In this document: in pieces, positions 1 through 11,071 of the stretch
How positions within the stretch are numbered: position 1 is the stretch's first letter
Layout: every line of letters begins with the position of its first letter
Assembly: GCA_014529385.2 (NCBI GenBank)
Contig: CM043945.1
Coordinates: 154,410,741 to 154,474,740, forward strand
Length of the DNA: 64,000 nucleotides
Source of the DNA: Adiantum capillus-veneris
Taxonomy: Eukaryota > Streptophyta > Polypodiopsida > Polypodiales > Pteridaceae
Reading direction: 5' to 3'
Notes under the pieces: generated by a model
Database searches by the model: none
The model's input: only the letters and a program-made list of their open reading frames with translations
Told to the model about the DNA's origin: nothing
Position numbers and translations under genes: made by a program

Positions 1-24
1 AGTGATTTTTGGACACTTATCTTT

Positions 25-215
25 CCAGAAAGCCCCTTTTTAGAGGTTTTTGGACATTTTCCTCTCAAAAAGCTCCCTAAAAAGAGGAAAAAAGGGCTTT
101 TTACTAACGGCGCGCGAGGAGGCATTACAAAATTTTGGAATGGCCCATCGCGCGCCGTTAGTAAAATGTTCCTTTAGGGATTTTTGACATTTTTTTGCCT
201 CTTTGGATGTCTGAG
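25..215. repeat. Fold-back (MITE-like) inverted repeat
   Basis: A perfect 19-bp inverted repeat (arms 99-117 and 148-166, TTTTACTAACGGCGCGCGA) surrounds a 30-base loop. Outside it the two sides stay recognisably complementary: TCCCTAAA-type and AGAGG-type blocks recur in inverted order out to about 25 and 215. This is the shape of a small fold-back or MITE-type element. The GGCGCGCGA core is unusual in this AT-rich neighbourhood. I could not define a target-site duplication, so the class is open. Confidence 0.5.
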
Positions 216-566
216 CGAAGCAATTGGACATTAATTTCTAGGAGATATGTGCATTCCGGACGCATTGACAATATCAAAAGTTTCAAAATCTTCCACCACT
301 TGATAGTTTTGTGACTTTTTGAGTTCTAGTGATGACGTATCCCGTATCAAATGTACCGCATCTACCTTCTGAAAAAGGTGCTCGCATTAAATGAAAGAGA
401 GTGCTCGTCTTCAAGGACCACTAGATTATTAAATGAGGAGAGGGACACCTTTTATATTTTTGTTAATATCAATCTATTTTTCTACGTAACGTAGGCTCTT
501 CTCTCATTGGAGGAGCTTATTTTCCTCTCTCTTCCAAAAGGCCCTCCAAAAGACCTCCGAAATCTC
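216..566. other. Unassigned AT-rich stretch
   Basis: No ORF of note. It lies directly downstream (minus sense) of the ORF ending at 567. On the minus strand a purine-rich CACCTGGGGAGGACACC block precedes TGTAACCC, so this could be part of an LTR, but no matching second copy is in the window. Confidence 0.25.
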
Positions 567-2234
567 CTAATGGGTTACATTTTTATTAGGTGTCCTCCCC
601 AGGTGATGGCCTCCGCAATATACTAGAGCTTCACCTGAAGCATAGTACAGTAGCCACATCTCATAAACTTTTGGTAACTTAATGTCGTTATCAGCAAGCA
701 TTAAAGAATTCTCACTCCCTTTTACTGGTAGCCACGACATCACTGACATAAGAATTACTAGGAATAGAACCCAAATCCAACCATATTTAGCACATTGTCC
801 AAAGAAATGAAAAATCCTGTGCACTTTATGTAGTATCAAGGATGATTTAGCATCATCACCCCCTCTAGCTTCATAGCCATTACAAAAAATCTTAGGACTT
901 TCTGGACCTGTATCATTAGAGAGATTTTTACCTGGGTTTTGAGTTTGATAATGGATAATAGCTTTATCCTGAAGATCTTCATCCATAGCAGTTGGCCCTC
1001 TTGCACCCCGTATATAAGCATAGATGTACAATCCATGCCAATATCGTGTTCATAATCAACATGATCTAGGAAATCTTCAATATCGTCCTCTGCTTCCTCA
1101 TCTGCATCCATGCTACATAGCAAGCCATTATAACTTTGTAAAAGATCATCAAGCACCCCTTCTGAAGGGGTACATGCATCATAAAGCTCTTCTATACTGC
1201 TCTAACCTTCTCCTTCACATTGGGCCAAAAATCCATCAATTATGGAATCTACTTCTGTGATAATAGAATCGACAATCATATTGCCAGAAGCAACCATAGG
1301 CTCATTGGAATTATCAGGTACATCCTGTGTTAGGTTCACAATCTCGGCCACTTCATCATCTATTGTATATACAATATATTTGTTTATGCAACCATCTGTA
1401 ATAAATCTGTTACCATGCTCACCTATAGTGCCGATAGAACCATTAGAAGTCTGTAGCGGTTCATCTTCTTGATAGACTTGTTGAGATCATCCCATGCCAA
1501 GGTCAGTAGCTTGAAAAATATTTGTTGTACAGTCTAGCTCTTCACTAGAACCATTATTCAAAGTAGCTTCCATGCGAGCAATCTTTTAAAAAAATTCATA
1601 CATTTGTGTTTCAGCAGTAAATTCATTATATATCTTTGCTCGGTTGCTCAAAATATGGTCCTTTGAAGTTGAATCTGCTACTTCCAAAGCTGTATTTTCC
1701 TTGGCTTTACTTATTGCAGAAATATAGTCCCAAAATTAATCATAATTAAGGAACTGCACATGATCCCCTTCTTCTTTATAAAAAAAAATCTGGCTCCATT
1801 CATTAATATCCTTCATTGCTAACTCGATAATTTTTTAGCTTTCATAAACAAACCCTTCTGCAAAATATTCCCACTGTGTGGGGCAGGTCTCTACCAATTC
1901 TCAGACCTTATCTTTAAACTCAGAGGTTACCACTTCCTCAAAGGTCGAAATCATTCGATCTTCTGGAATTCCTCGACCCATTCATCTACGGTTGATAGCA
2001 TGCAAGGACTCCATCTGGATCATGTCCTTGAAAAATTCCATATTGTTCATGTACATTAAGTGCCATCTCCACTGCACCATCAACCTGCTCTTTCATCTTC
2101 ATAGCTTTTACTTCCTGCAAGCATCTCTAAACTAAGCCCAACATTTTTGACAAATCTGTTGCTGCTAGATTTTTATCAAATCTATTGAGGTTGTAGTCTT
2201 CAATAAATTGCATTAGCTCTAATGGAATCTCCAT
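567..2234 (-). pseudogene. Decayed long ORF with C-terminal membrane segment, family unknown
   Basis: I do not recognise the product. Reading the minus strand from an ATG at 2234 gives about 550 codons of coherent, mostly acidic and helical sequence, broken by about eight stops and two or more frameshifts. The N-terminal part is helical (starts MEIPLELMQFIEDYNLNRF). The middle is Asp/Glu-rich (DADEEAEDDIEDFLDHVDY near 1110-1055). The last 150 codons (1031-567) form one open frame with a single strong hydrophobic segment, YGWIWVLFLVILMSVMSWLP (about 785-725), followed by roughly 45 residues. Because the end is followed by a purine-rich tract, this could be a retroelement 3' ORF of envelope-like topology, or a processed copy of a host membrane protein gene. 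Both are inference. A plus-strand copia fragment abuts it at about 2235-2390. Confidence 0.45.
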
Positions 2235-2389
2235 CCTGACCTCCCACCCTGGCTTGTTTTGCGTTGGGTTCACCAAGAATGTCGGGGAATAATTGTGCGA
2301 AAGGTGAGCAAGGAAGGCACCGGGCCCCTAGCTGTGAACACCTAACCTTCTCAGTGACATTGGTAGTGTACCCAACGTACTTTGCACTA

Positions 2390-2930
2390 CATCAGCGGCA
2401 CTTTGGACCATGGCGTGTTTTATGGTTGCTTCAAGGGTGCATCTTACTTGGTTGGTGCAATTTAGATTGGGCAGGAAATCAAGATACTCGACGCTCTACT
2501 ATAGGAGTAGTTTTCCCAGTCGGTTCGGGGTCCATTTCATGGAGTAGTAAGCGGCTACCCATTATTGTGCTATCTTCCACAAAGGCAGAGTACATAGCAG
2601 CTTGCTATGCTACTTGTGAGGACATATAGCTATGGGGATTATTGGGAGAGTTTCATTTTCCCTAGATTTTTATGACTCGCCTTTTGTGCAACAACAAGAG
2701 TTGCATTGCTATCTCCAAGAACCCTATATTTCACGCTCAGCCAAAGCACATTGAAGTGCAATACCACTATGTTCGAGAGAATGTTTTGACTGGAGATCTT
2801 CATTTGGAATCAGTATGTTCCTACAACGGAAAATGTAGTAGACATCTTCAAGAACGCTATACCTCAACAGACCTTGGCTTATCACCTTCGGCGCATCTGT
2901 GTTGTCTCAGCATCCAGTGCTGAGAGGGGG
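2390..2930 (+). pseudogene. Ty1/copia RNase H relic
   Basis: C-terminal end of a copia polyprotein. Visible landmarks in order are LDWAGNQDTRRSTIGVVFPV, SISWSSKRLPIIVLSSTKAE and YIAACYATCED, then in the next frame LLCNNKSCIAISKNPIFHAQ and PKHIEVQYHYVRE. These match the copia RNase H block (DxDWAG, SSTxAEY, DNxS, KHIxxxYHxxR). Stops and a frameshift near 2630 make it non-functional. Nothing upstream of the RNase H is preserved. The reading frame runs directly into the polypurine tract and LTR. Confidence 0.85.
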
Positions 2931-3147
2931 TGCTAGAGTTACACCATCGTTTGCCATTTTGTACCGCTAGTGATTGTCGCGGGTTGGCCACACATCACAC
3001 ATCATGTAGATTGCATGGGTGGAAACTTTAGCGCGTGTTCAGCCGGTCATTTTCTTAGCTTGGCTGAGTGCACACATTTTTAGCCATTTTTGGGCTTTAT
3101 GTTTTTTCCACCTGTTACACATTTTGTCCTACCTCAACCTAAGATTC

Positions 3148-3156
3148 TATAAATAG
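3148..3156 (+). promoter_or_regulatory. TATA box of copia LTR
   Basis: CTATAAATA sits about 215 bp into the LTR. Transcription would be expected to start about 30 bases downstream, near 3180, which places the (CT)n array in the transcribed R/U5 leader. Confidence 0.55.
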
Positions 3157-3219
3157 AATTCTTAGGGTCTTGTAGTCATTCAGATTGTGTATTGAGAGAA
3201 TAATTTGCAGAGCATTTGT

Positions 3220-3331
<112 letters not shown>

Positions 3332-3424
3332 CCCCTCTCCCCCTCTCCCGTCCCTCTAACGTTTTTTGCACGCGTCGCTCACACGCTCTTTGCTACTCAC
3401 TCTCACAATAAATAGCACATGATA

Positions 3425-3925
3425 TTCAATCCATAAGGTCATTCATGCAAGGTAACGAATACTCATTCCTGACAATGACCTTATTAAGACCTTTGTAACC
3501 TACGTAGAAGCGCATTCCTCCATCCTTCTTTTTAGCAAGAAGAACCAAAGCGCCCCACAGAGACTTACTAGGTTCAATAAAACCTTTGGCAAGATAGGCT
3601 TAAAGCTATCTAGCTATCTTGTCTTCCTCTTTTGGGCTAAACCTATAAGGTTGTCAAGAGACGGGATGGCAACCGGGCAGAAGATCTATCTTATGACAAA
3701 GATCAATCCACGAGATGGTGGAAACCTATCTGGTAATCTCGGATGTAAAACGTCTGCAAATTCAGCCAAAACAAAATCCAAATGATGCTTAATAATTATA
3801 TCATGATTAGACAAAGACTCACAAAAAAAGAGAATTACATTGAGACAGGAAATTAGCAATAGAATCTTTAACCCAACAAAGTGCAAGCTGCACACTGGAA
3901 TCATAAGACAATATATTGGATTCAT
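3425..3925 (-). pseudogene. Ty3/gypsy pol fragment (linker and RT N-terminus)
   Basis: Minus-strand reading gives EFADVLHPRLPDRFPPSRG, the standard linker before gypsy RT (xxFxDVxPxxLPxxLPPxR). Further along comes RKKDGGMRFYVGYKGLNKVI and then NEYSLPCMNDLMD, matching the KKDGxxRxCVDYRxLNxxT block and NxYPLPRIxDLxD. The fragment is cut at about 3425 by the copia LTR, so the YxDD motif and everything after it are missing. Stops interrupt the frame. It belongs with the protease at 4087-4284 and the Gag at 4460-5533. Confidence 0.8.
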
Positions 3926-4086
3926 TAGCCTAAAGAAGATTTACATCATAATTGGAGGTCAGGGAAGAGGGAGATCCCTTGACCACATGGTACACACCAT
4001 CAAGTACAAAAAAAATTGTATGAAATGCATAATTGATAGACAGAGAAACTGTCGTATCGTAAAACCATGGAATGCCTAAAATAACA

Positions 4087-4284
4087 TCAACTCAAGGCCC
4101 ATGATATTGAATGATGAATTTGGAGGTCGAGTTCTGGCACAACCTCAATCCATTGATCGCTCCAGCATTCCGCATAACGGACCACATACATATGGTCTAC
4201 GGGTAACATGTTGAGCTCAAGTGCTTGTACTTGATGAGAAGAAATAAAATTATGAGTAGAGCCATTGTCAAATAAGACCATCAC
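4087..4284 (-). pseudogene. Gypsy retropepsin fragment
   Basis: The reading frame contains VLFDNGSTHNFISSHQVQAL, which corresponds to the plant gypsy protease active site (VLVDSGATHNFIS). Here the catalytic triplet reads D-N-G, not D-S/T-G, so activity is doubtful. It lies between the Gag zinc-knuckle region and the RT linker, in the correct gypsy order on the minus strand. Confidence 0.75.
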
Positions 4285-4459
4285 TACATGGCCATTGATC
4301 TCTCCTTTTACACGGAGAAGATCATGGGGGACAGATACAACCTTAATAATGCGATAATGTGAAAAATCTTTGAATCAGTAACAAACAAAGTATCTAGATT
4401 ACTGATGATGTTTATCGAAGTAGTCGCGGGTGCGGAGGTAGATGGCTTTCTCTCTTAGT

Positions 4460-5533
4460 TTAGACACGCCTTTTCACCACCAAAGTGGCCGATCTGGTCG
4501 AAGTGGAATAGCGGTTCTTCTTTTGATCCTCCGTGCGAGCTGCTCTAGGTTTGCCATCATGCTTTGGTTTCTTTTGCAAAAGGTCCATTGGACACGCCTT
4601 GTTGCCGCGAAAGTGGCCAATCTGGTGGCAATGGAAACAACAATTCTTCTTAAGATCCTCCATGCGAGCTGCTTTAGATTTTCCTTCATGCTTAGATTTC
4701 TTCTGCAGAAGGTCCGTTGAATGACTTGTGGCTGATGAAGCGTTTGAATGCTTATACTTTGACGTGGAGGCGAGGAGTCTCCCCATCCGTCGGGCCACAT
4801 CTAGAAGCCGTTAAGGTGTTGTCTTAGTTCTTGGTGAAGTTGTAGATGTCCTCTAGAAAAGTGACAGGATTCCACAATACCTCATTCTCGTAAGCCAACA
4901 GTAATCCAAATAGATAAAGCATCTGCAGTATAACATGCGAATTCTCCAAGGCTTTTGTCTTGTGGATGAAGTCCTTGAATTCCTCTAAGGAAGCCTCCAA
5001 GGGTTTCTTACCCATATTGAAGGAATTGATCTTATCGACTTGCACAAAGCAAGCACAAAAGACTGTCTAGAAGCCTGCCAAAGTGGTTGCCCTAGGTCAT
5101 AACCTAGCCCACCATGCATACGCCTTGCCCTAGAGCATGATTTGTATTTGACTAATGCACCGGACATTGGTAAAATGATACAAATCAAATTAGGCCATCC
5201 ATTTCACCAGCCATGAGTCGATGGTGTCTCCTCACATTCCTTATTTTCCCTTTTGAAGGGGTGAAGATGGAACTAAAGAATCAAAGTGCTCATGGCCGCG
5301 GGCAAAACTGGGACGTGCCTGGCATGTAACTCCTCAAGTTGCCTACTCATCTCCGCTAACTATTGTTGCAGTATATCAACAAGAGATGCATTGGAGGTGG
5401 AAGACGGGGGAGAGGAACCCTTGGGACGAAGCCCGTGCATATGTGTGGAATCAGAGGAGAAAGAGGCACCTCCTCCATGGGTTGATGCATGCTAGCGACG
5501 CCATTCTCGTGTGGAGAACCAACATGTGACGCC
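4460..5533 (-). pseudogene. Gypsy Gag, frameshifted, with duplicated zinc knuckle
   Basis: A Gag start is visible at 5533 (MASHVGSPHENGV), followed by a disordered Ser/Pro-rich stretch, then LAEMSRQLEELHARH, then capsid-like sequence spread over three frames (MDGL..FDLYHFTN; KAYAWWARL; VQVDKINSFNMGKKPLEASL). The C-terminal part holds the CCHC-type knuckle CFHCHQIGHFRGNKACP, present twice because of a tandem duplication at 4463-4719. Several stops and frameshifts make it a relic. It is followed by the protease (4284) and RT fragment (3925) of the same element. Confidence 0.7.
4463..4719. repeat. Tandem duplication of the zinc-knuckle segment (128/129 bp)
   Basis: Two adjacent copies, 4463-4590 and 4591-4719, both begin GACACGCC and end GGTCC(A/G)TTG. 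The 4591-4719 copy is 129 bp (43 codons). The other is 128 bp, so one lost base puts the distal knuckle out of frame. Confidence 0.85.
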
Positions 5534-5568
5534 ATGGTGCCAAGGTAAAGAGTATGCGGGAGTATAGA

Positions 5569-5593
5569 ACACACACACACACACACACACACA
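5569..5593. repeat. (AC)n microsatellite
   Basis: Twelve AC repeats followed by a short AGAG run, just upstream (minus sense) of the gypsy gag start at 5533. Confidence 0.95.
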
Positions 5594-5649
5594 TAGAGAG
5601 AGAGATTGAATTATCGTCCTCGGAGGTCAGATATTACCCATGGGACCAA

Positions 5650-6526
5650 AAACAAAACATTACAACCACTTCTTCTAAATGAGGGCAATCGATACATATC
5701 AGTTAGGGACTGAGGGTCCATCAAAAGAAAAAACAAAAGCCTAAGGGTGCTCTTATGGGGTAAGGGCCGGTTTAGGAGTTCGAAACTCCTAGATGATGGC
5801 CTTCCCTCCGCGGTATATTGCCCACTTGCCTTTGGATCGTGCTTCATGCACTTTTTTCAACTCTTCACCTTTGTGCTTGATTTGTGTCAGGGTCAGTTTT
5901 TCGGCGATCCAAAACCCGGTGTCTCTAAGGAGACGTGATTGCTGAAGTAATCGGCGCCATTACTCCTTGTCGTTGAACTCAACAATGGCATGTCCACTAG
6001 GTTTGTGCTAGGTGTTGAACTTGTTGACGATACATTCTACCCCACTGTATTCAACACGGAACGGTTTAAGAGTCTTGTTGAGGAGGTTGCTTAACTTGCA
6101 AAAGTCTTGTTGGCACTCATCCCATGCTTGGGGCAGCCCTCCAATGCGAAGCTTGAGGGCATTTTCTTCTTGAAGCTGACATTCTTGTAGTTCTGTCCTC
6201 ACACAAGTTTCCACTTTGGCGAGTGCGATCGTGTGAACTTGAGTGACCTTTTCATCGACCTCCTTTACCTTGTCTGTTGTGAGGCCGATCATGGAGTCAA
6301 ATCACGCCTCGAGCGTGCTAAAGCGTGCTTTGAGATCACGGTTTTCTTCCATGACCATGTCGAGGGCAGCTTGTAGTTGTCCGATGCGGTCTATCTTGCT
6401 CAAAATTGCAAGGAAAATGGCAAAGCTAGCCCGTGCTCTCCGCGATGTGTTGGAGCTGTTGGTCGCCATCTTCTTCCTTGCTGAAGACTTTGGTGAGAAC
6501 ATGCTCTTCAAGGCCCAAAAACTCAA
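5650..6526 (-). pseudogene. Coiled-coil ORF1-like relic (possibly LINE ORF1)
   Basis: On the minus strand: an N-terminal basic/Ser segment (MATNSSNTSRRARASFAIF), a heptad-like coiled coil (IGQLQAALDMVMEENRDLKA, then VKEVDEKVTQVHTIALAKVE), a middle domain (GLPQAWDECQQDFCKLSN; HAIVEFNDKE) and a basic end (DTGFWIAEKLTLTQIKHKGE, then ARSKGKWAIYRGGKAII). Coiled coil, then RRM-like domain, then basic domain is the order of L1-type ORF1 proteins, which bind RNA. I infer LINE ORF1 from this layout only. In-frame stops lie at about 6300, 6010, 5960 and 5790. No endonuclease or LINE RT follows, so it is a truncated relic. Confidence 0.4.
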
Positions 6527-6539
6527 ATGCTAACTTTGT

Positions 6540-6845
6540 GAGGTCACAACTCAGATCGGCAAGTCAAACAGAGTAGGATTTGCACTTGGGCTTGGGTTGG
6601 GTGGGTGCGAGTGATTGTATATTGCTGGCAGCATGTACAGATCCGTACAGGTTGTAGGGTCGAATTAGGGCCGTCAGAGCAAGGCCCGTACAGGTCACAG
6701 AGCCAAAACCAAGTCCGTAATTCGTAGGGCTGAAGCATCGTAGGCCAGAACTAGGGCCGTAACCTCGTAGGGTAGAACTTTGTACAGAGAGCAAAACCAA
6801 GATCGTACTTTGCAGGGCTGAAGCACTGCAGGGCCGCCTCGCAGG

Positions 6846-6881
<36 letters not shown>

Positions 6882-7477
6882 TTGGGTGCACGAGAAAGAA
6901 TACACTTTGACTAGAAAATGTCACATTTGATGTTGTTTATCAGTGTGATGGAACAGAGAGTTCGGGTGCAGCAGACGAAGGTAGCAACGAGGACCCTCGA
7001 GAGAGAAATGGTGCAATTTAGGAGAATGCTTAGAATTTGCAGGGAGTGACCAAAATAAGGCTTGCTTGGCTTTTATAGGTGTGTGAAGCCCCCTTTTTAA
7101 TAAGGGGTAAAGTTCAGATTATCTAAAAAATAAATGGTAACTTGTTGAAGAGGGTTAGGCGGTTAGTCAAAAGGGTTAACAACTTAGTGTAAACAAGTGA
7201 TAAAATCACCATGCCTGCCAGGCATAATAGAAATTTCTTTTTGACATGCAATTTTTCAGGCCCCCTTTCATATGCTTTCTCTAATGCAATCAACATTTAT
7301 AATCTGCCATATCTAGCATTAACTCAAGGGTAGAAACACAAAAAATGATAGACACTTTTGAGATTCTAGCAGTCAAATGACATGAGGTTTCTTTTTAAAG
7401 TATTTGTTTTGATAGAAAAAATAGCCCTTGACAAAAAAAAAATAGGTGTCATTTTTAGGCGTTGATCTTAGTCTAGA
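6540..7477. other. Non-coding stretch with degenerate short repeats
   Basis: Between 6600 and 6845 the motif ACCAAG(T/A)(C/T)CGTA..GGGC recurs four to five times in degenerate form, followed by the (CA)n array. From 7080 to 7477 the sequence is AT-rich with nothing recognisable. Confidence 0.4.
6847..6880. repeat. (CA)n microsatellite
   Basis: Seventeen uninterrupted CA units. Confidence 0.95.
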
Positions 7478-8595
7478 TCCCACTTTAAAAGATATGCATC
7501 TCTAAGCTTTAAAAACAAAAAAGTAAGCACATAGAATTGAATTAAAATAGCACCCCTAAGCTTTAGAGCCCTATGCTCTAGACCCCACCATAAAAATTCT
7601 AGATCTTTAAGCTCTAGAGCTCCCTTTACACATTTAAAACTTTAGATCTCTATGCTACAAATCCCACTTTAAAATCTTTAAAGTTCTAAGCTCTATAACT
7701 CTAGTGCTATAGGGTGACCCTCCCCCTACCTGTGAGTCCATGTAACCTTGTCACTTTCTTTAATTCAAATTTTTACCTTTGAAAAAAAAACTCTAGGTCC
7801 TCACTGGAGACCTTACTTTAAAATTTCTACATCCTTAAGGTCTAAACATAGCTTTAAAATCTCTAAAAATAAAAATAAAACATCTCTAGAGATTAAGGCT
7901 TCAAAGGATAGTTTCCTTATAGTTTGAACTAGCAAAAATGACAACTTTAGTCTATCACCTCAAGTTTCAGCATGTGAAAGACTTTCTTTAAATGAAAAGG
8001 TGGGTGAAATAACTTCTCAAAATGAAAAGTTTGTTTCCACCAAATATGCGTGGTGATGTTGTTCTGCATAGTCCAATGAGGCTGCACCGCTTGTCTCTTT
8101 GCATCGCCTAATCAAAACAGTACTACCTTGTGTGCAATGGCTGCCTAGGTGCTATTGTAGACAAACCACGACCAACCACAAGGCCAAAATATTTTACCCC
8201 AATTTTCCATGAAAGAGAATAAAATATACTCCAAAGTGAACAAACACTCTCACCATGAAATGCTTATGGAGGGTGCTGCCATGTCCTTGGAGTGGCAACT
8301 CCCAAGGACACCCTCAAAGCATACATAGTTTTCAGAGAGACTAGAAAGACACACAAGCATCCATGTAACTGCTTCTAACAATCAACATTCCACACACGAG
8401 AATTTCACAAAAAAAGAACTCGCAAAATTCCCACCATCGGCTGGCATGTACCCCCTTTTCCCTCGTTTCTCGCTAGTAGCGTCCCATACCACCCTATACA
8501 AGAGGAGGGAGATTCTCAGAGGCTAGGCCATCACGACCCCATGAGCTCTAGTGGTTTTGCACACATCACCATGTTATGCATATAAGCAAGAAGGA
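7478..8595 (-). other. Chromovirus leader, copy A
   Basis: Sequence immediately 3' of the primer site on the minus strand. It is AT-rich with many CTCTAGA/CTTTAAA-type short motifs (7490-7700). No conserved ORF. It matches 21180-22293 until about 7478, where homology stops. Confidence 0.6.
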
Positions 8596-8608
8596 GGCTA
8601 TGATACCA
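8596..8608 (-). promoter_or_regulatory. Primer binding site, tRNA-iMet type
   Basis: On the minus strand TGGTATCATAGCC begins one base after the LTR-terminal CA. The plant tRNA-iMet primer site is TGGTATCAGAGC, so there is one mismatch. This primer type is the usual one for chromoviruses. Confidence 0.75.
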
Positions 8609-8609
8609 A

Positions 8610-10713
8610 TGTTAGTCCCTTGCTGGATCCATCTTGCACACATGAAATAGCACAAGCCAAACTCACACCTAACCACATGTAGTGAGTGGACACCGTGCTT
8701 ACCTACCAGCCATAGAGCCAATACGGGCTCACCCCCAAGCTTGGGAACCTGCAACCAAGCGGGCTAGCCTCTGCCGCAAGGGCCAATGTCCCATATCACC
8801 AGGCCCACACCAATACAGATGTGTGGGCAAAGCTGCCAAGGGCCTAGAGTCTAAGTGTGGTAATCACACAAGATGTCCCACAAAGGAGACTCAAGTCCTT
8901 TTTCTAGGACTTCATAACCAAAGGTCCATGTTCACACTAACTGGACATAACTGCAAGCATACTCCTCCCTATGTACCTCCAAGAGCCTCGGTCAGCTAGT
9001 TGTCCACCAACCCTCACGATAAAGAAAGAGGGTAAAATGGCTAAAATAGGCACTGGATGCCCAATAGGGTGTAATAGACATGGACACCCCAAGTTGAGAA
9101 TCTGCCACACCACACATAAGAGAAACTGAGTGTAATGGAACTGGCCTATTAACTTGAGAGTAGCGGAAATTAATGAGAGTACTTTTGAGAAATTATTTTG
9201 TGAGCCGAGTGGTTGAACATAATTAAAGATAACAACATAGGCATAGCAATTTGCTAGCTTGGCATGAATAATACTTTTGCAAGAGAGAGAACTTAGAGAA
9301 CATCTCAACAGTTGATGACCGGATTTATGTAACCCAGTCCCCTCTCCAATAGGCATGTGTATTATGATTTCTCCCATTAAGAGAGACTTGTTACAATACA
9401 ATCCTTTTGTTCCTTGTGACCTAGGTGATGCAACGAAGATTGAAAGCTTCATGCATCACAAGCATAACATAAACTTTGAAGAAAGCTTTAACTATCCCAA
9501 GTCTCAGTCCCAAGACCTCAAACACCTTTGAAGGTGGAGAGAGCTAGCAAGGAATGAGGGTAGGGAAGAGGAAGAAGAAACATTTCATAGGAGAAAGAAT
9601 TAGTTCCTCACTTATCATACTCTTGTTGCTAGCTTACATAATAGCATAGTTATGAAGATGGAGAAGATCGAAAGCTTAATCATTGAAGCATGGATCTTGG
9701 TTGGATTTTCACTCCATAGCCAAGAGTGTTGGTGTAGTCTATCAACCTCTAATTGCTTGGAGAAGCAGAGGGATCTCTTGCACTTTGTGCATTGCATAAT
9801 GAGAGTGTGTGTGAGTGTCTGTGGGTGAGTATACCCTGCAAGCAAGGCATCTTCTTTCTTTGGTCGACCCCCTCTTCTAACTCATTCTCGAAGCTCATTG
9901 GCTCATGCCAAGCCTACCCAATCACAAGCTTGGGCCATTTCTAGAAATAGGGGTAGTCTTGGGACTAGTTACCCCCTTTCTCCTTTGAGATATAGGACTT
10001 GATAAATGCAAAAACAATTAGATAATTAAAGTAATTTATCATCCCTTTTAATCCTGGACAATAGAATCTAATCACCTCATGGAGGTAACATGGGTAGGAG
10101 CTTCACATGTGTCCTTGCTGCCTCTTCAGGATCGGGGTTACCTTGAATGTGTGTGTGTGTTCTCTCACTAGCCCTGACAATATGGCTCGCCCCCTCTTAT
10201 GTAAGGCTCCTTTTGACTTTAGGTGCTCAAGCACCCTACTCATCAAGCATGACAAAGTACTTCTAGGTTGGGGGTGTTCCCACAAGCATATCAAGCATGA
10301 TAAAGCACTTCTGACTTGACGGTGTTCCGAAAAGCATATCAAGCAAGCTTAGTCATTCAATAGGACAAGCACGAGAAGTACCTCAAGCACCTCAAGTAGG
10401 AGGAGCAACTCAAGCTGAGAGTCGGGTTTCCACCTCAAGCTCAACCCTAGCTTACCTAAGGTCAAAGGACTTCTACACACAGTATTGGAGGTATTCAATG
10501 AAGCTAACCCTAAGGTCTTATGCTCCATTGGTTAGCCTTGCTCTTTGATAGATATCTCTCATTTGGGCCCCTTTACCATTGGCCCCATGTTGAAGTAGAT
10601 CTATAAGCACATGTCTATATCTTAACTCTTGTTCCCCTTTATTCTCCCAGATTAAGTGATTAGTTTAGTATGAGAAAATCATTTGGGTTGGTTACATATT
10701 AGATTTTATGACA
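8610..10713 (-). mobile_element. Chromovirus LTR, copy A (2.1 kb)
   Basis: Begins TGTCATAAAATC on the minus strand directly after the tract AAGAGAGAGGTAA and ends CTAACA, one base before the primer site. It acts as the 3' LTR of the gag-pol at 11072-14870 and also as a 5' LTR for the leader that follows it. A 171-codon ORF (8937-9452, minus) is open in both LTR copies but does not resemble any protein I know. Confidence 0.8.
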
Positions 10714-10726
10714 TTACCTCTCTCTT
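10714..10726 (-). promoter_or_regulatory. Polypurine tract
   Basis: AAGAGAGAGGTAA on the minus strand, abutting the LTR start. The same tract is present in copy B at about 24456-24468. Confidence 0.65.
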
Positions 10727-11071
10727 GAAATTATAGTCCTCCTCGACTATGAGGTAGAAGAGATAAAGTCTTAGTCATTAGTCAATCTTACTTAGTGGGT
10801 AGAGGATCCCTTTTTACCCTACGACATCTTTCCAAGATGGATGACTATTTCATTTGGTGCTTGGAGACATAGCTGCCGCAAGCATGTCTGCTCTTTATCC
10901 CATTTCATTCTTCCCAAGTAGAGTGACAAATTCTACTTAGTGTTTGAGAGACGTTGTGATCACAAGCATGACTCTAAGCATGCATACTATTTAAAATTGT
11001 GCACAGTTAAAAAGAGAACTAGTCTTATAAGACAAGAATGTTGGTCATTTAAAAGAAATTTGTACACTTTC

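Noticed and set aside
5774-5790. AGGAGTTCGAAACTCCT looks like a tRNA T-arm and B box
   Set aside because: No acceptor, D or anticodon arms can be folded around it, and it lies inside the ORF1-like coding relic.
8682-8999. 105-codon ORF in the leader (also 22380-22697)
   Set aside because: It crosses the LTR/primer site junction on the opposite strand and shows no domain.
8937-9452. 171-codon ORF in both chromovirus LTR copies
   Set aside because: The two LTRs are nearly identical, so shared openness is not evidence of selection. Composition and hydrophobic runs look like chance.
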